Source: Hydrogenophaga sp. PBL-H3
Lineage (GTDB): Bacteria > Pseudomonadota > Gammaproteobacteria > Burkholderiales > Burkholderiaceae_C
DNA length: 64,000 bases
NCBI RefSeq assembly: GCF_010104355.1
Contig: NZ_CP044972.1
Location: forward strand, 3,906,001 to 3,970,000
Direction of reading: 5' to 3'
Translations under genes and position numbers: made by a program
Part shown: positions 45,155-55,833 of the stretch, in pieces
Position numbering within the stretch: position 1 is the first letter of the stretch
Layout: each line of letters begins with the position of its first letter
Notes under the pieces: generated by a model
Seen by the model: only the letters and a program-made list of their open reading frames with translations
Told to the model about the DNA's origin: nothing
Databases searched by the model: none

Positions 45155-48100
45155 TCAAGCACGCGCCAGCACCGGCCCCAGCACGCGACCGGTGTGCGTG
45201 TCCAGCCGCACCACCTCGTCGGGCGGGGCTGCGGCCACGATGAGGCCACCGCCACCTCCGCCCTCGGGGCCGAGGTCGATGATCCAGTCGGCTTCGGCCA
45301 TCACGTCCAGGTCGTGCTCGATCACCACCACGCTGTGGCCGCCGTCCACCAGGCGGTGCAGCACGCGAATGAGTTTTTCCACGTCGGCCATGTGCAGACC
45401 CACGGTGGGTTCGTCCAGCACATAGAGCGTGTGCGGCGGCTTCTGGCCGCGGCGCGTGATGTCGTCGCGCACCTTGCTGAGTTCGGTCACCAGCTTGATG
45501 CGCTGCGCCTCGCCGCCACTGAGCGTGGGGCTGGGCTGGCCCAGCGTGAGGTAGCCCAGGCCCACGTCTTTGAGCAGCTGCAGCGGGTGGCCGATGCTGG
45601 GCATGCTGGCGAAGAAGTCGACCGCTTCGTCCACCTCCATCTGCAGCACGTCGCCGATGCTCTTGCCCTTCCAGGTGACGGCCAGGGTTTCCGGGTTGAA
45701 GCGCGCACCATGGCAGACCTCGCAGGGCACCTTCACGTCCGGCAGGAAGCTCATCTCGATGGTGCGCATGCCCTGGCCTTCACAGCCCGGGCAGCGGCCT
45801 TCGCCGGTGTTGAAGCTGAAGCGGCCCGGGCCGTAGCCGCGCGCCTTGGCTTCGAGCGTGTCGGCGAACAGCTTGCGCACCGTGTCCCAGAAGCCGATGT
45901 AGGTGGCCGGGCAGCTGCGTGGCGTTTTGCCGATGGGTGTCTGGTCGACTTCGAGCACACGGTCCACGGACTCGAAGCCGCTCACGCTGGCGCAGCCGGA
46001 CCACGCGGGGAACTGGCCTTGGTCCATGGCGTCGCGGCCGGCTTTGGTGCTGCGCTGGGCCACGGCGGCGGCCACGTTGGTCAGCAGCACGTCGCGTGCG
46101 AGGGTGGACTTGCCGGAGCCGGACACGCCGGTGATGACCACCAGGCGTTGCAGGGGGACGGCGGCATCGAGCTGGTTGAGGTTGTGGAGTTGGGCGCGGT
46201 GCACCTGCAGCCAATGACTGGCTTCCTCCCCCGCTGGGGGAGGGCTGGGGTGGGGGCTCGCCTGAGCCGCTGCATTCGGAGCGCCGGCCCCCATCCCTGC
46301 CTTCCCCCAGCGGGGGAAGGGGTCGAGCGGGGTCACCTCGCGCCGCGGCTGCAGTGGATGCTTCATCGCGTGCAGCAAATACCGGCCCGTCACCGACTCC
46401 GGGTTCGCCGACAGGTCGTCCACACTGCCCTGCGCCACCACACGCCCGCCGCGTTTGCCAGCACTCGGGCCGATGTCGATGATGTGGTCGGCGCGACGGA
46501 TCGTGTCTTCGTCGTGCTCCACCACCACCAGCGTGTTGCCCATGTCGCCGAGCTTGTGCAGCGCGTTGAGCAATATCGCGTTGTCGCGTGCGTGCAGGCC
46601 GATGGTGGGCTCGTCGAGCACGTAGCACACGCCCTGCAGGTTGCTGCCGAGCTGCGCCGCGAGGCGGATGCGCTGCGCCTCGCCGCCGCTGAGCGTGGGC
46701 GCGCCCCGGTCCAGCGTGAGGTAGTTCAAGCCCACCTCTTCCAGAAACGCCAGGCGGCTTTCGATTTCGGGCAGCAGGTCGCGTGCGATGCCGGTTTCGC
46801 GCGTGGACATCACGGCCTCTTTCATGAGGCCTTGCACCCAACTCCGAACCTCGCGCACCGACAAGCGCGCCACGTCGGTGATGCCCACCGCGCTGAACTT
46901 CACCGCGCGGGCCTGGGCGTTCAGGCGGGTGCCTTCGCAACCCGGGCAGACCTCGTCCACCAGGTCTTCCACCTCGGGTTCGGCAAAGCTCTGTTCGCGC
47001 CCGCGTTCCCTGTCGTCGCGCACCGAATCGTCGAGCACGCTGCGCTGGTCGCGCGAGAGTTTGAGGCCCGTGCCCACGCAGTCGGGGCACCAGCCGTGTT
47101 TGCTGTTGTACGAGAACAGGCGTGGGTCGAGTTCGGGGTAGCTGGTGGCACACACCGGGCAGGCGCGCGTGGTGGAAAACACCTCCAGCCGACCCAGCTC
47201 GCGCGTCGAAGCACCCTCTTCCAGCGCCCGCGCCAGACCGTCGAGCGGGTGCAACACGTGCACCACGCCTTTGCCGATCTCCAGTGCCTTGGCGAGCTGG
47301 CTGCGCAGCTGGGCTTCCTGGTCAGCGTTCACCACGAAGTCGGCCACCGGCAGCTCGATGGTGTGTTCCTTGAAGCGGTCGATGCGCGGGAACCCGGTGG
47401 TGGGGAGGAACTCGCCATCGACGCGCAAATGAGTGTGGCCGCGCGGGCGCGCCCAGTCGGCCAGCTCGGTGTAGACGCCCTTGCGGTTGACCACCAGCGG
47501 CGCGAGCAGGCCGATGTGTTGGCCCGCGTAGCGCTTGAGGATGGAGGCTGCAATGCTGTCGGCGCTCTGCGGCATCACGGCCGCGCCATCGTGCACACAG
47601 TGCTGCGTGCCCAGCTTCACATAGAGCAGGCGCAGGAAGTGCCAGACCTCGGTGGTGGTGCCCACCGTGCTCTTGCGCCCGCCGCGCGAGAGTCTTTGCT
47701 CGATCGCCACCGTGGGCGGAATCCCGTAGACCGCGTCCACCTCGGGCCGGCCCGCGGGCTGCACGATGCTGCGCGCGTAGGCGTTCAGGCTCTCCAGGTA
47801 GCGGCGCTGGCCTTCGTTGAACAGGATGTCGAAGGCCAGCGTGGATTTGCCCGAGCCACTCACGCCGGAGATCACGTTGAACTTCCCGCGCGGGATGTTC
47901 ACGCTCAGGTTCTTGAGGTTGTGCTCCTTGGCGTTGACGATGCGGATGGCGTGACCATGTTGGTCGCTGCGCCGGGCGGCTGCGGCCAGACCGCTGGACT
48001 GGCCCAGGTAGTCGGCCACGCGACCCTCGCGCACCGCGTGGACCTCGCCCATGGACAAGGCGTACTCGCGCAGCGCCTTGGCCGTGTGGCTGCTCGCGTG

Positions 48101-51100
48101 TTCGCGCACCTGCTCGGGCGCGCCTTCGGCCACCACCAGGCCACCCGCGTCACCACCTTCGGGGCCGAGGTCGATCAACCAGTCGGCCGAGCGGATCACG
48201 TCCAGGTTGTGTTCGATCACCACCAGCGAGTGGCCGGCGTCGAGCAGCTTGCGCAAACTGCGCATGAGCTTGGCGATGTCGTCGAAGTGCAGGCCGGTGG
48301 TGGGCTCGTCGAACAGGAACAGCGTGCCCTTGCGCGAGAGGGGTTGGCGGCTCGCGCTCGCGCTCTTGGAGGCCTCGGCCAGGAAGCCCGCAAGCTTGAG
48401 GCGCTGCGCCTCGCCGCCCGACAGCGTGGGGACAGGCTGGCCGAGCTTCACGTATTCGAGGCCCACGTCCACGATGGGCTGCAGCACGCGGATCACTTCG
48501 CGGTCGTTCGCGAACAACGCGGCGGCCTCGCTCACCGTGAGGTCGAGCACGTCGGCCACGTTGAGCGATCGATCGCCGCGTTCGATGCGCACCTCCAGGA
48601 TTTCGGGCCGGTAACGCTTGCCGTCGCAGTCCGGGCAGCGCAGATACACGTCGCTCAGGAACTGCATCTCCACGTGCTCGAAGCCCGAGCCGCCGCAGGT
48701 GGGGCAGCGCCCGTCGCCGCTGTTGAAGCTGAACTTGGCGGGGGTGTAGCTGCGCTGGCGCGAGAGTGGCGCGTCGGCGAACAGCGCGCGGATCGCATCC
48801 CACGCGCCCACGTAGCTCACCGGGTTGGATCGCGCTGTCTTGCCGATGGGCGACTGGTCGACGAAGACCACCTCGCTCAGTTGCTCAGCGCCGAGCAGGC
48901 GGTCAAACGCGCCGGGCGTGTCGGTGGACTTGCCGAAGTGGCGCAGCAGCGCTGGGGCCAGCACGTCTTGAATCAGGCTGGACTTGCCCGAGCCGGAGAC
49001 ACCGGTGACGACCACCAGGCGCTGCAGCGGGAACTCGACCGACACGTCCTTCAGGTTGTGCTCGCGCGCACCTTCCAGGATCAGGCGCGGCGTGCTGTCG
49101 GTCACCGCGCGCTTGAAACCCATGCCGATGGTCTTGCGCGCGCCCAGGTAGGCGCCGGTGAGCGTGTCGGCGCTGCGGATCGACTCGGGCGTGCCGTCGA
49201 AGACGATCTGCCCGCCGCGCTCGCCCGGGCCTGGGCCCATGTCGATCAGGCGGTCGGCGGCCAGCATCACGGCCGGGTCGTGCTCGACCACCACCAGCGT
49301 GTTGCCCGCGTCGCGCAGGCGCAGCATCGCATCAACGATGCGCGCCATGTCGCGCGGGTGCAGGCCGATGCTGGGCTCGTCGAGCACGAACAAGGTGTTG
49401 ACCAGCGAGGTGCCGAGCGCCGTGGTGAGGTTGATGCGCTGCACCTCGCCACCGGACAGCGTGCGGCTCTGGCGATCGAGGGTGAGGTAGCCGATGCCGA
49501 CCTCGCAGAGGTAACGGATGCGGGTGTTGATTTCGTCAAGCAGGAGTTTGAGGGCCTGCGCCTGGCCGGCATTCGGCTCCTTCCCCCCTTGGGGGAAGGT
49601 TGGGATGGGGGCTTGTTGGCCAGCGGGGGAGGGAGCCAGAGAAGCGAAGAACGTGCGCAACCGGTCCAGCGGCAACAACATCAAATCGTGCAGACACAGC
49701 CCCGGCAAGGCCTCCACCTGCGCTCGGCTCCACTTCACGCCTTTCGGCAAATAGCGTTTCGCCACGGGCAGCACCGCATCCGCCTGCGCCTTCGTGCCCA
49801 GACGCCAGAGCAGGCTGTCGGTCTTGAGACGGGCGCCGCCGCAACTCGGGCATTCGGTGTAACTGCGGTACTTGGACAAGAGCACACGGATGTGCATCTT
49901 GTAGGCCTTGCTTTCCAGGTATTCGAAGAACCGGTCCACGCCGTACCAGTGCTGGTTCCACTTGCCGTTCCACTGCGGCGAGCCGGCCTTGACCCAGTGC
50001 TTCTGCTCGTCGGTGAGCTTGGCCCAGGGCGTGTCGCGCGGGATGCCCGCGGCCTCGGCGTGCCGCATCATGTCGTCCTGCGCCTCTTTCCAGGCCGGCG
50101 TCTGGAACACCTTGATCGCACCGGCGCGCAGCGTGAGCTTGTCGTTGGGAATCACCAGCCCGTAGTCCACCCCGATCACCCGCCCGAAGCCCCGGCAGGC
50201 CTCGCAAGCCCCCACCGCCGAGTTGAACGAAAACATCGACGGCGTGGGCTCGCTGTAGCGGATGTCGCTCTCGGGGCAATGCAGGCCGGTGCTGAACCTC
50301 CAGATCTCGGGCTCAGCCGCCGCACCCAATTGGGGGTCAGATTCCAATTTCAGGGCATAGACCATGAGCTTGCCACCGCCGCGCTTCAAGCCCACTTCGA
50401 TGGCTTCCATCACGCGCGCGGGTTCGGTGGTGCCGATACGGAAGCGGTCGGCCACCACGTCAAGCACCTTGATGGCCTCCATGGGCGCGGCCTTGGCCTT
50501 GCCTTTGGTTTTGACTTTGTCATCCACAGCCGGTGCGGCGCGGTGCACGACGCGTTCGGCCTGCACGCGCGTGTAGCCGCTGGCCGAGAGCCACTGTTCG
50601 ATTTCTTCGGGTGTGGTGCTGGCCGGCAACTCCACCGGGAAGGTGACGACGAGTCGCGGGTCACCTTGCGCTGCGGCGCGCGCACTCAACTCGGCATAAA
50701 TCGACTCCGGTGAGTCGTGCCGCACTAGCGCCGCGGTGTCGCGGTCGAACAGCTCGGCGCCGCGCGCGAACAAAAGTTTGAGGTGGTCGTTGAGCTCGGT
50801 CATGGTGCCGACCGTGGAGCGCGAGCTGCGCACCGGGTTGGTCTGGTCGATCGCGATGGCCGGTGGCACGCCTTCCACCCGATCCACTGCAGGCTTGTCC
50901 ATGCGGTCCAGAAACTGGCGCGCATAAGCGCTGAAGGTTTCCACATAGCGCCGCTGGCCCTCTGCAAAAAGGGTGTCGAACACCAGGCTCGACTTGCCCG
51001 ATCCGCTGGGTCCGGTGACCACCGTGAGCTCACCGGTGCGGATGTCGAGATCGATGTTTTTCAGGTTGTGCTGGCGCGCGCCGCGGATGCGGATCAGCCC

Positions 51101-51196
51101 GGTGCCACCTTCCGTCGGTCGGTCGCGCCCCTCGTGGTCGGACGCGGGTTGAATCGCGGCCGCAGGCAGCTCGTCGGGCAAAAAGGCATCGGACAT
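45155..51196 (-). CDS. uvrA: Double-length UvrA-type excision ATPase
   Basis: UvrA recognises bulky DNA lesions in nucleotide excision repair and loads UvrB. This 2013-residue protein is about twice the normal length (about 940-1000) and consists of two complete UvrA-like units (about 30-1065 and 1085-2013). There are four Walker A sites: [10 protein letters not shown] near 62, [10 protein letters not shown] near 730, [10 protein letters not shown] near 1109 and [10 protein letters not shown] near 1689. There are also four LSGGE signatures and zinc-finger CxxC pairs in both units (CPSCGG, CPTCGG/CPDCDG, CPVC/CPDCVG, CPGCEG/CEVCHG). Two Pro/Gly-rich inserts (about 520-540 and 1625-1659) coincide with dispersed DNA repeats. 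GGAG precedes the start. The frame is intact. I recall tandem UvrAs in other Burkholderiales. Whether both halves bind UvrB is unknown. Confidence 0.95.
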   Translation of the reverse strand: MSDAFLPDELPAAAIQPASDHEGRDRPTEGGTGLIRIRGARQHNLKNIDLDIRTGELTVVTGPSGSGKSSLVFDTLFAEGQRRYVETFSAYARQFLDRMDKPAVDRVEGVPPAIAIDQTNPVRSSRSTVGTMTELNDHLKLLFARGAELFDRDTAALVRHDSPESIYAELSARAAAQGDPRLVVTFPVELPASTTPEEIEQWLSASGYTRVQAERVVHRAAPAVDDKVKTKGKAKAAPMEAIKVLDVVADRFRIGTTEPARVMEAIEVGLKRGGGKLMVYALKLESDPQLGAAAEPEIWRFSTGLHCPESDIRYSEPTPSMFSFNSAVGACEACRGFGRVIGVDYGLVIPNDKLTLRAGAIKVFQTPAWKEAQDDMMRHAEAAGIPRDTPWAKLTDEQKHWVKAGSPQWNGKWNQHWYGVDRFFEYLESKAYKMHIRVLLSKYRSYTECPSCGGARLKTDSLLWRLGTKAQADAVLPVAKRYLPKGVKWSRAQVEALPGLCLHDLMLLPLDRLRTFFASLAPSPAGQQAPIPTFPQGGKEPNAGQAQALKLLLDEINTRIRYLCEVGIGYLTLDRQSRTLSGGEVQRINLTTALGTSLVNTLFVLDEPSIGLHPRDMARIVDAMLRLRDAGNTLVVVEHDPAVMLAADRLIDMGPGPGERGGQIVFDGTPESIRSADTLTGAYLGARKTIGMGFKRAVTDSTPRLILEGAREHNLKDVSVEFPLQRLVVVTGVSGSGKSSLIQDVLAPALLRHFGKSTDTPGAFDRLLGAEQLSEVVFVDQSPIGKTARSNPVSYVGAWDAIRALFADAPLSRQRSYTPAKFSFNSGDGRCPTCGGSGFEHVEMQFLSDVYLRCPDCDGKRYRPEILEVRIERGDRSLNVADVLDLTVSEAAALFANDREVIRVLQPIVDVGLEYVKLGQPVPTLSGGEAQRLKLAGFLAEASKSASASRQPLSRKGTLFLFDEPTTGLHFDDIAKLMRSLRKLLDAGHSLVVIEHNLDVIRSADWLIDLGPEGGDAGGLVVAEGAPEQVREHASSHTAKALREYALSMGEVHAVREGRVADYLGQSSGLAAAARRSDQHGHAIRIVNAKEHNLKNLSVNIPRGKFNVISGVSGSGKSTLAFDILFNEGQRRYLESLNAYARSIVQPAGRPEVDAVYGIPPTVAIEQRLSRGGRKSTVGTTTEVWHFLRLLYVKLGTQHCVHDGAAVMPQSADSIAASILKRYAGQHIGLLAPLVVNRKGVYTELADWARPRGHTHLRVDGEFLPTTGFPRIDRFKEHTIELPVADFVVNADQEAQLRSQLAKALEIGKGVVHVLHPLDGLARALEEGASTRELGRLEVFSTTRACPVCATSYPELDPRLFSYNSKHGWCPDCVGTGLKLSRDQRSVLDDSVRDDRERGREQSFAEPEVEDLVDEVCPGCEGTRLNAQARAVKFSAVGITDVARLSVREVRSWVQGLMKEAVMSTRETGIARDLLPEIESRLAFLEEVGLNYLTLDRGAPTLSGGEAQRIRLAAQLGSNLQGVCYVLDEPTIGLHARDNAILLNALHKLGDMGNTLVVVEHDEDTIRRADHIIDIGPSAGKRGGRVVAQGSVDDLSANPESVTGRYLLHAMKHPLQPRREVTPLDPFPRWGKAGMGAGAPNAAAQASPHPSPPPAGEEASHWLQVHRAQLHNLNQLDAAVPLQRLVVITGVSGSGKSTLARDVLLTNVAAAVAQRSTKAGRDAMDQGQFPAWSGCASVSGFESVDRVLEVDQTPIGKTPRSCPATYIGFWDTVRKLFADTLEAKARGYGPGRFSFNTGEGRCPGCEGQGMRTIEMSFLPDVKVPCEVCHGARFNPETLAVTWKGKSIGDVLQMEVDEAVDFFASMPSIGHPLQLLKDVGLGYLTLGQPSPTLSGGEAQRIKLVTELSKVRDDITRRGQKPPHTLYVLDEPTVGLHMADVEKLIRVLHRLVDGGHSVVVIEHDLDVMAEADWIIDLGPEGGGGGGLIVAAAPPDEVVRLDTHTGRVLGPVLARA
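46220..46322. repeat. Inverted pair of palindromic repeats inside uvrA
   Basis: CTTCCTCCCCCGCTGGGGGAGG then GCTGGGGTGGGGGC (46222-46257) is mirrored by GCCCCCATCCCTGCC and TTCCCCCAGCGGGGGAAGG (46286-46321). Both are copies, in opposite orientation, of a unit reading CTTCCCCCGCTGGGGGAAGG-N2-GGGATGGGGGC. In frame they encode the Pro/Gly-rich stretch between the third and fourth ABC modules of UvrA (about residues 1625-1659), a loop absent from ordinary UvrA. Confidence 0.85.
49577..49636. repeat. Palindromic repeat inside uvrA, second insertion
   Basis: TCCTTCCCCCCTTGGGGGAAGG then TTGGGATGGGGGC, followed by CCAGCGGGGGAGGGAGC, is one whole and one partial copy of the same repeat as at 46220-46322. 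It encodes [19 protein letters not shown] (about residues 520-540), just before the first LSGGE-containing region, again without breaking the frame. Confidence 0.82.
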
Positions 51197-51224
51197 GCAG
51201 GGGCTCCAGAGGGGGACGCAAAGA

Positions 51225-51278
51225 TTCTACGGAGCCGCGCGGCATACCCCCCGTCGTGTACGTCATACCCACAATTTC
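51225..51278 (+). promoter_or_regulatory. Bipartite promoter box (copy B) before the ABC binding protein
   Basis: TTCTACGGAG at 51225, CCCCCCG at 51247 and AATTTC at 51273 repeat the elements before the hbpS-like gene. The distances to the start codon are identical (104, 82 and 56 bases). Between the first two elements 4 of 12 bases also match. It lies 28 bases upstream of the divergent uvrA start. Confidence 0.75.
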
Positions 51279-51328
51279 CCGCCTGGCCAGGCTGCCTAGA
51301 CTCAGCCCACCTTCAGAGACACATCCCC

Positions 51329-52462
51329 ATGAAAAATACCTTCACGCCCTGGCCCAAGAGCCTCGCCACCGTCGGCCTGGTCGGCCTCGTCCTGTTCACC
51401 GTGCCCGCCTGGGCCCAGCTGCGAATCGGCAATCCTTCGGGCATCACCGGTTCGGTGGCGGCCGGGGTCAAAGAGAACATCGACGGCGCCAGGCTTTACT
51501 TCGATGCGGTGAACGCGCGCGGCGGTGTCAACGGTCAGAAGATCGAACTGGTGTCGGTCGACGACCAGTTCGATCCCAAGGTCACGGTGGAGGTGTCGCG
51601 CCAGCTCATCACGCAACAGAAGGTGCTGGCCTTGTTCCTGAACCGCGGGACGCCGCACTCGCAAGCGCTGCTGCCCCTGCTGGCCGAATACAAGGTGCCA
51701 CTGGTGGGACCGAGCACGGGCGCCATGGTGCTGCACGAACCGGTGAACCCCTGGGTCTTCAACGTGCGCGCCACCTACCAGCGCGAAGCCGCCAAGGCCA
51801 TCGAACACCTGGCCAGCATCGGCATGACACGCATCGCGCTGCTGGAGACCGACGACTCGTTCGGCGCCGACTCGGCCGCCGGTGCGCTCAAGGGTTTCGC
51901 AACCGTGAAGCAGACGCCGGTACTGCAGGAGAAATTCCCGCGCGACAAGCCCGACTTCACCGAACTGGCCGACCGCGTCGCCAAGAGCAACGCCCAGGCG
52001 GTGATGGTCATCGGCTCGGCCGGCAACGCCGCCAACGGCATGAAGGCGATCCGCGCGGCGGGCTCGCGAGCCCAGCTGGTCACGCTGTCCAACAACGCCT
52101 CGGAGGGTTTCATCAAACTGCTCGGCGAACACGCACGCGGCGTGATCGTCACACAGGTGTTCCCCAACGAACGCTCGGTGGCCTACCCCTTGATCAAGGA
52201 AGCACAGAACCTGGCCAAGGCCAAGGGACTGGACGGTGTGTCACCGGCCATGATGGAAGGCTTTGCCGCCGCCAAGGTCGTCACCGAAGGCCTGCGGCGC
52301 GCCGGCCCCAACCCGACACCCGTGGCCTTGCGCGACGCGCTGGAAGGCCTGCGCAACCACGACATCGGCGGGCTGCAGATCAACTACAGCGCCACCGACC
52401 ACACGGGGCTGGATTTTTCCGATCTGTCCATCGTGAACGCCGCCGGCAAGTTCATGCGCTAA
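51329..52462 (+). CDS. ABC transporter substrate-binding protein (Leu/Ile/Val-type)
   Basis: The 377-residue periplasmic protein has a signal peptide (about 1-28, cut after PAWAQ) and a type I periplasmic-binding fold of the LivK/Peripla_BP_6 group: LRIGNPSGITGSVAAGVKENIDGARLYFDAVNARGGVNGQKIELVSVDDQFDPK, then VPLVGPSTGAMVLHEPVNPWVFNVRATYQREAAKAI. No permease or ATPase genes are adjacent. The promoter carries the same bipartite box as the hbpS-like gene, so it is probably under the same FixJ-type regulator. The ligand is unknown. Orphan receptors like this occur near alcohol-oxidation genes in related bacteria. Confidence 0.92.
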   Translation: MKNTFTPWPKSLATVGLVGLVLFTVPAWAQLRIGNPSGITGSVAAGVKENIDGARLYFDAVNARGGVNGQKIELVSVDDQFDPKVTVEVSRQLITQQKVLALFLNRGTPHSQALLPLLAEYKVPLVGPSTGAMVLHEPVNPWVFNVRATYQREAAKAIEHLASIGMTRIALLETDDSFGADSAAGALKGFATVKQTPVLQEKFPRDKPDFTELADRVAKSNAQAVMVIGSAGNAANGMKAIRAAGSRAQLVTLSNNASEGFIKLLGEHARGVIVTQVFPNERSVAYPLIKEAQNLAKAKGLDGVSPAMMEGFAAAKVVTEGLRRAGPNPTPVALRDALEGLRNHDIGGLQINYSATDHTGLDFSDLSIVNAAGKFMR

Positions 52463-52470
52463 ACCATCCC

Positions 52471-52908
52471 CTACGACTTCACGATCAGCACGGGCATCTT
52501 GGCGTGGGTCAGCACCTTTTGCGCCACGCTGCCCAGAATGAGGGCCTTGACGCCTTGGCGCCCGTGTGAGCCCATCACGATCAGGTCGCAGCCCTCGGCC
52601 TCGGCGGTTTCGATGATCCCCTCGTACACCACGTTGCGCTCGATGGTGTCGCCCGAAAACGGCACCTCGTCGGCCGCGCAGGCCATGCGGGCGGCGTCCA
52701 GCGCCACGCCGGCGGCCGCCTTGGCTTCGGTCAGGTAGGCCTGCAGGCCGATGGCCGAGGCATCGCCGATGCCGATGTAGGGGAACGGATCGATCACATA
52801 GACGCCCACGATGTGCGCGCCCTGGCTTTTGGCCAGCTTGACGGCGGCGCGGGTGGCGAAGACACCGAGTTCGGAGCCGTCGGTGGGCAGCAGGATCTTC
52901 TTGAACAT
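52471..52908 (-). CDS. Universal stress protein, UspA family
   Basis: The 145-residue cytoplasmic protein has the UspA fold: FKKILLPTDGSELGVFATRAAVKLAKSQGAHIVGVYVIDPFP at the start and the ATP-binding signature GSHGRQGVKALILGSVAQKVL near 115-135. AGGAG precedes the start. It lies 93 bases downstream of the formate dehydrogenase alpha-subunit gene on the same strand and may be co-transcribed, but its own ribosome site and the gap leave that open. It converges on the ABC binding protein with 8 bases between stops. Confidence 0.94.
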   Translation of the reverse strand: MFKKILLPTDGSELGVFATRAAVKLAKSQGAHIVGVYVIDPFPYIGIGDASAIGLQAYLTEAKAAAGVALDAARMACAADEVPFSGDTIERNVVYEGIIETAEAEGCDLIVMGSHGRQGVKALILGSVAQKVLTHAKMPVLIVKS

Positions 52909-53001
52909 GGTTGCTCTCCTGAAGGGGGTGGATGAACCGGGCCGCGCGCGGCGGCACCCGTCCATCGTAGGAAAGCGCGGGCCCGCAGACCTTGCGTCAG
53001 A

Positions 53002-55833
53002 TCAAACCCGGACCGATTCCTGCGTGGACACCGAGGGCCGCACGTCCACCGCACAGTACTTCAGTTCGGCGATCTTGCCCACCGGGTCCAGGGCCGGATT
53101 GGTGAGCAGGTTGGCCGCGGCTTCGGCGTAAGCGAACGGAATGAAGGCGGTGTCCAGCGGCATGGCATCGTCCAGCCGCACCGGCAACGCCACCTCACCT
53201 CGGCGCGAACGCACCTGCGCCAGCGCACCGGCCTTCAGACCCAGCCGCTGCGCGGTGGTGGTGTGCAGGCTCACCACCGGGCCGGGTTCGAGCGCATCCA
53301 GCACCTCGCTGCGCCGCGTCATGCTGCCGGTGTGCCAGTGCTCCAGCTGGCGTCCGGTGATGAGCACCATCGGGAACGCGGCATCGGGCACCTCGGCCGG
53401 CGGCGTGACGCTGGCACCCACCAGCGTGGCGCGCCCGCTGGCGGTGGGAAAACCGTCGGTGAACACCACCGGGTGGCCCGGGTCGCTCTCGCTGCTCACC
53501 GGGTAGGTCACCGCGCCTTCGCGCTGCAGCCGCGCCCACGACAGGCCGGCGATGCTGGGCATCATGGCGCGCATTTCTTCAAACACGGCGCCGATGCCGC
53601 CCAGCGCATCCGTGGCCGCAGTGCCGTCGGCAGCCACACCGTAACGCCAGTCCAGGCCGAGCCGGCGGGCCAGCTGCTCGGTGATCCACGCGTCGGCCAT
53701 GGCTTCACCGGGTGCGCGCACGGCCTTGCGGCCGAGCTGCACGCAGCGGTCGGTGTTGGTCACGCTGCCGGTCTTCTCGGGCCAGGCCGTGGCGGGCAAC
53801 ACCACGTCGGCCAGGCTGGCGGTTTCGGTGAGAAAGATGTCCTGCACCACCAGGTGGTCCAGCCCGGCGAGCGCTTCGCGCGCGTGGGTGGCGTCGGGGT
53901 CGCTCATGGCCGGGTTCTCGCCCTGGATCAGCATGGCGCGGATCTCGCGGCGGTGCGCGGCGTCGATGATTTCCACCACGGTCAGGCCGGGCTCGCTGCC
54001 CAGTGTGCCGGGGGGCAGGTGCCACAGGTGCTCCGCCTTCTCGCGGGTGTGCGGATCGCTCACCTTCTGGTAATCGGGCAGCACCATGGGGATGAGCCCC
54101 GCGTCGCTCGCGCCTTGCACGTTGTTCTGCCCGCGCAGCGGATGCAGGCCGGTGCCGGGGCGACCGATCTGCCCGGTGATGAGCGAAAGCGCGATCAGGC
54201 AGCGCGCGTTGTCGGTGCCGTGCGTGTGCTGGCTGATGCCCATGCCCCAGAGGATCATGGCGTTCCTGGCCGTGGCGTAGGCGCGCGCCACCTCGCGCAG
54301 CGTGGTGGCGTCGATGCCGCAGACCGGCGCCATGGCTTCGGGCGAGAAGTCCACGAGGTGCGCTTTCAACTGCGCAAAGTCCAGCGTGTGAGCCTCGATG
54401 TAGGCCGGGTCGGTCAGCCCTTCGAACACGATGGTGTGCAGCAGCGCGTTGAGCAGGGCCACGTCGGTGCCCGACTTGAAGCCCAGGTGCCTCCAGCTGT
54501 GGCGAGCGAGCTCGGTGCGGCGCGGATCGGCCAGCACCAGCTTCATGCCGCGCTTGATCGCGTTCTTGATCCAGGTCGCGCCCACCGGGTGGTTCTGCGC
54601 CGGGTTGGCACCGATCAGCAGCACGAAGTCGGCGTGTTCCACATCGCGCAGCGGGTTGGTGACCACGGCCGAGCCCAGGCCTTCCATCAGCGCGGCCACG
54701 CTGGAGGCGTGGCACAGGCGCGTGCAGTGGTCGACGTTGTGGGTGGCAAAGGCTGTGCGGATCAGCTTCTGGAACAGGTAGGCCTCTTCGTTCGTGCCCT
54801 TGGCCGAACCGAAGCCGGCCACCGGGCCCTGGCGGCCGCGTGCAGGGGTGCTGGCCATGGCCTGTTTGAAACCGTTCGCGGCAACGTCGAGTGCTTCGTT
54901 CCAGCTGGCTTCGCGGAACAGTTCGCGCCAATCACGCCGCATCACCGACTGCGGATCTTTGGGCGCGTCGGCACGTCGGATCAGCGGGCGCGTGAGCCGC
55001 TCGGGGCTGTGCGCGTAGTCGAAACCGAAACGGCCCTTGACGCACAAGCGCCCTTCGTTGGCCGGGCCGTCGATACCTTCGACGTGTTCGATCTTGTCTT
55101 CGGAGACAAAGTAGGTGAGCTGGCAGCCCACACCGCAAAACGGGCAGACCGAATCCACCTGCCTTTGCGATGGTTGTGCGTACGCGCCATTGGCCGGCGC
55201 GATGGCGCCCGTGGGGCAGGCCTGCACGCATTCACCGCAGGCCACGCAGGTGCTCGCGCCCATGGGGTCGTTCTGGTCGAACACGATCTGCGCGTGGCCA
55301 CCACGGAACGCCAGGCCCAGCACGTCGTTGCCTTGCGTTTCGCGGCAGGCGCGGATGCAGCGCGTGCACTGGATGCAGGCGTCGAGGTTGACAGACATGG
55401 CCGGGTGACTCAGGTCTTGCGCAGCGGCGGCCCGAGCCGGGAAACGCCCTGCCCTGGCACCCGCCAGCTCCGCCCAACGCGCCAGCTCGCTGTCGTGTTT
55501 GAGCGCAGCCGTGTCGGGCGCGTCCGACAACAACAATTCCAGCACCGTCTTCTGCGCAGCGCCCGCGCGCGGGCTGTCGGTGGTGACCACCATGCCCGGC
55601 GTGGGCGCGCGGCAGCACGAGGGTGCCAGCACCCGCTCGCCATCGATCTCCACCACGCAGGCCCGGCAGTTGCCCGGGCTGCGCAGGCCGTCCTTGTGGC
55701 ACAGGTGCGGCACGGCCACGCCGGCGCGCTGCGCGACTTTGAGCAGGGTCTCGCCCGGCGCGGCTTCCACTGCGCGGCCATTGAGCGTGAAGGCGATCGG
55801 GGCGGCGTGGTCCGGCAAGTCGTTGGCCTTCAT
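53002..55833 (-). CDS. fdsA: NAD-dependent formate dehydrogenase, alpha subunit
   Basis: This catalytic subunit oxidises formate to CO2 at a Mo/W-bis-pterin centre. The 943-residue protein has an N-terminal [2Fe-2S] domain (HLCHKDGLRSPGNCRAC), a NuoG-like cluster region (CIQCTRCIRAC, then CVACGECVQACP), the pterin-domain [4Fe-4S] motif CPFCGVGC ... GRLCVKGRFG, and active-site Cys374 in DHCTRLCHASS, where E. coli FdhF has selenocysteine. The C-terminal domain (about 820-943) closes the pterin site. It overlaps the beta-subunit gene (ATGA). The layout resembles the soluble Fds/FDH1 enzymes; Mo versus W cannot be told. Confidence 0.95.
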   Translation of the reverse strand: MKANDLPDHAAPIAFTLNGRAVEAAPGETLLKVAQRAGVAVPHLCHKDGLRSPGNCRACVVEIDGERVLAPSCCRAPTPGMVVTTDSPRAGAAQKTVLELLLSDAPDTAALKHDSELARWAELAGARAGRFPARAAAAQDLSHPAMSVNLDACIQCTRCIRACRETQGNDVLGLAFRGGHAQIVFDQNDPMGASTCVACGECVQACPTGAIAPANGAYAQPSQRQVDSVCPFCGVGCQLTYFVSEDKIEHVEGIDGPANEGRLCVKGRFGFDYAHSPERLTRPLIRRADAPKDPQSVMRRDWRELFREASWNEALDVAANGFKQAMASTPARGRQGPVAGFGSAKGTNEEAYLFQKLIRTAFATHNVDHCTRLCHASSVAALMEGLGSAVVTNPLRDVEHADFVLLIGANPAQNHPVGATWIKNAIKRGMKLVLADPRRTELARHSWRHLGFKSGTDVALLNALLHTIVFEGLTDPAYIEAHTLDFAQLKAHLVDFSPEAMAPVCGIDATTLREVARAYATARNAMILWGMGISQHTHGTDNARCLIALSLITGQIGRPGTGLHPLRGQNNVQGASDAGLIPMVLPDYQKVSDPHTREKAEHLWHLPPGTLGSEPGLTVVEIIDAAHRREIRAMLIQGENPAMSDPDATHAREALAGLDHLVVQDIFLTETASLADVVLPATAWPEKTGSVTNTDRCVQLGRKAVRAPGEAMADAWITEQLARRLGLDWRYGVAADGTAATDALGGIGAVFEEMRAMMPSIAGLSWARLQREGAVTYPVSSESDPGHPVVFTDGFPTASGRATLVGASVTPPAEVPDAAFPMVLITGRQLEHWHTGSMTRRSEVLDALEPGPVVSLHTTTAQRLGLKAGALAQVRSRRGEVALPVRLDDAMPLDTAFIPFAYAEAAANLLTNPALDPVGKIAELKYCAVDVRPSVSTQESVRV

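Noticed and set aside
45194..50713. 1839-codon open frame on the plus strand opposite uvrA.
   Set aside because: It is the antisense shadow of a GC-rich gene. Its translation is rich in His, Arg and Gln with no domain, while the minus frame carries every UvrA motif.
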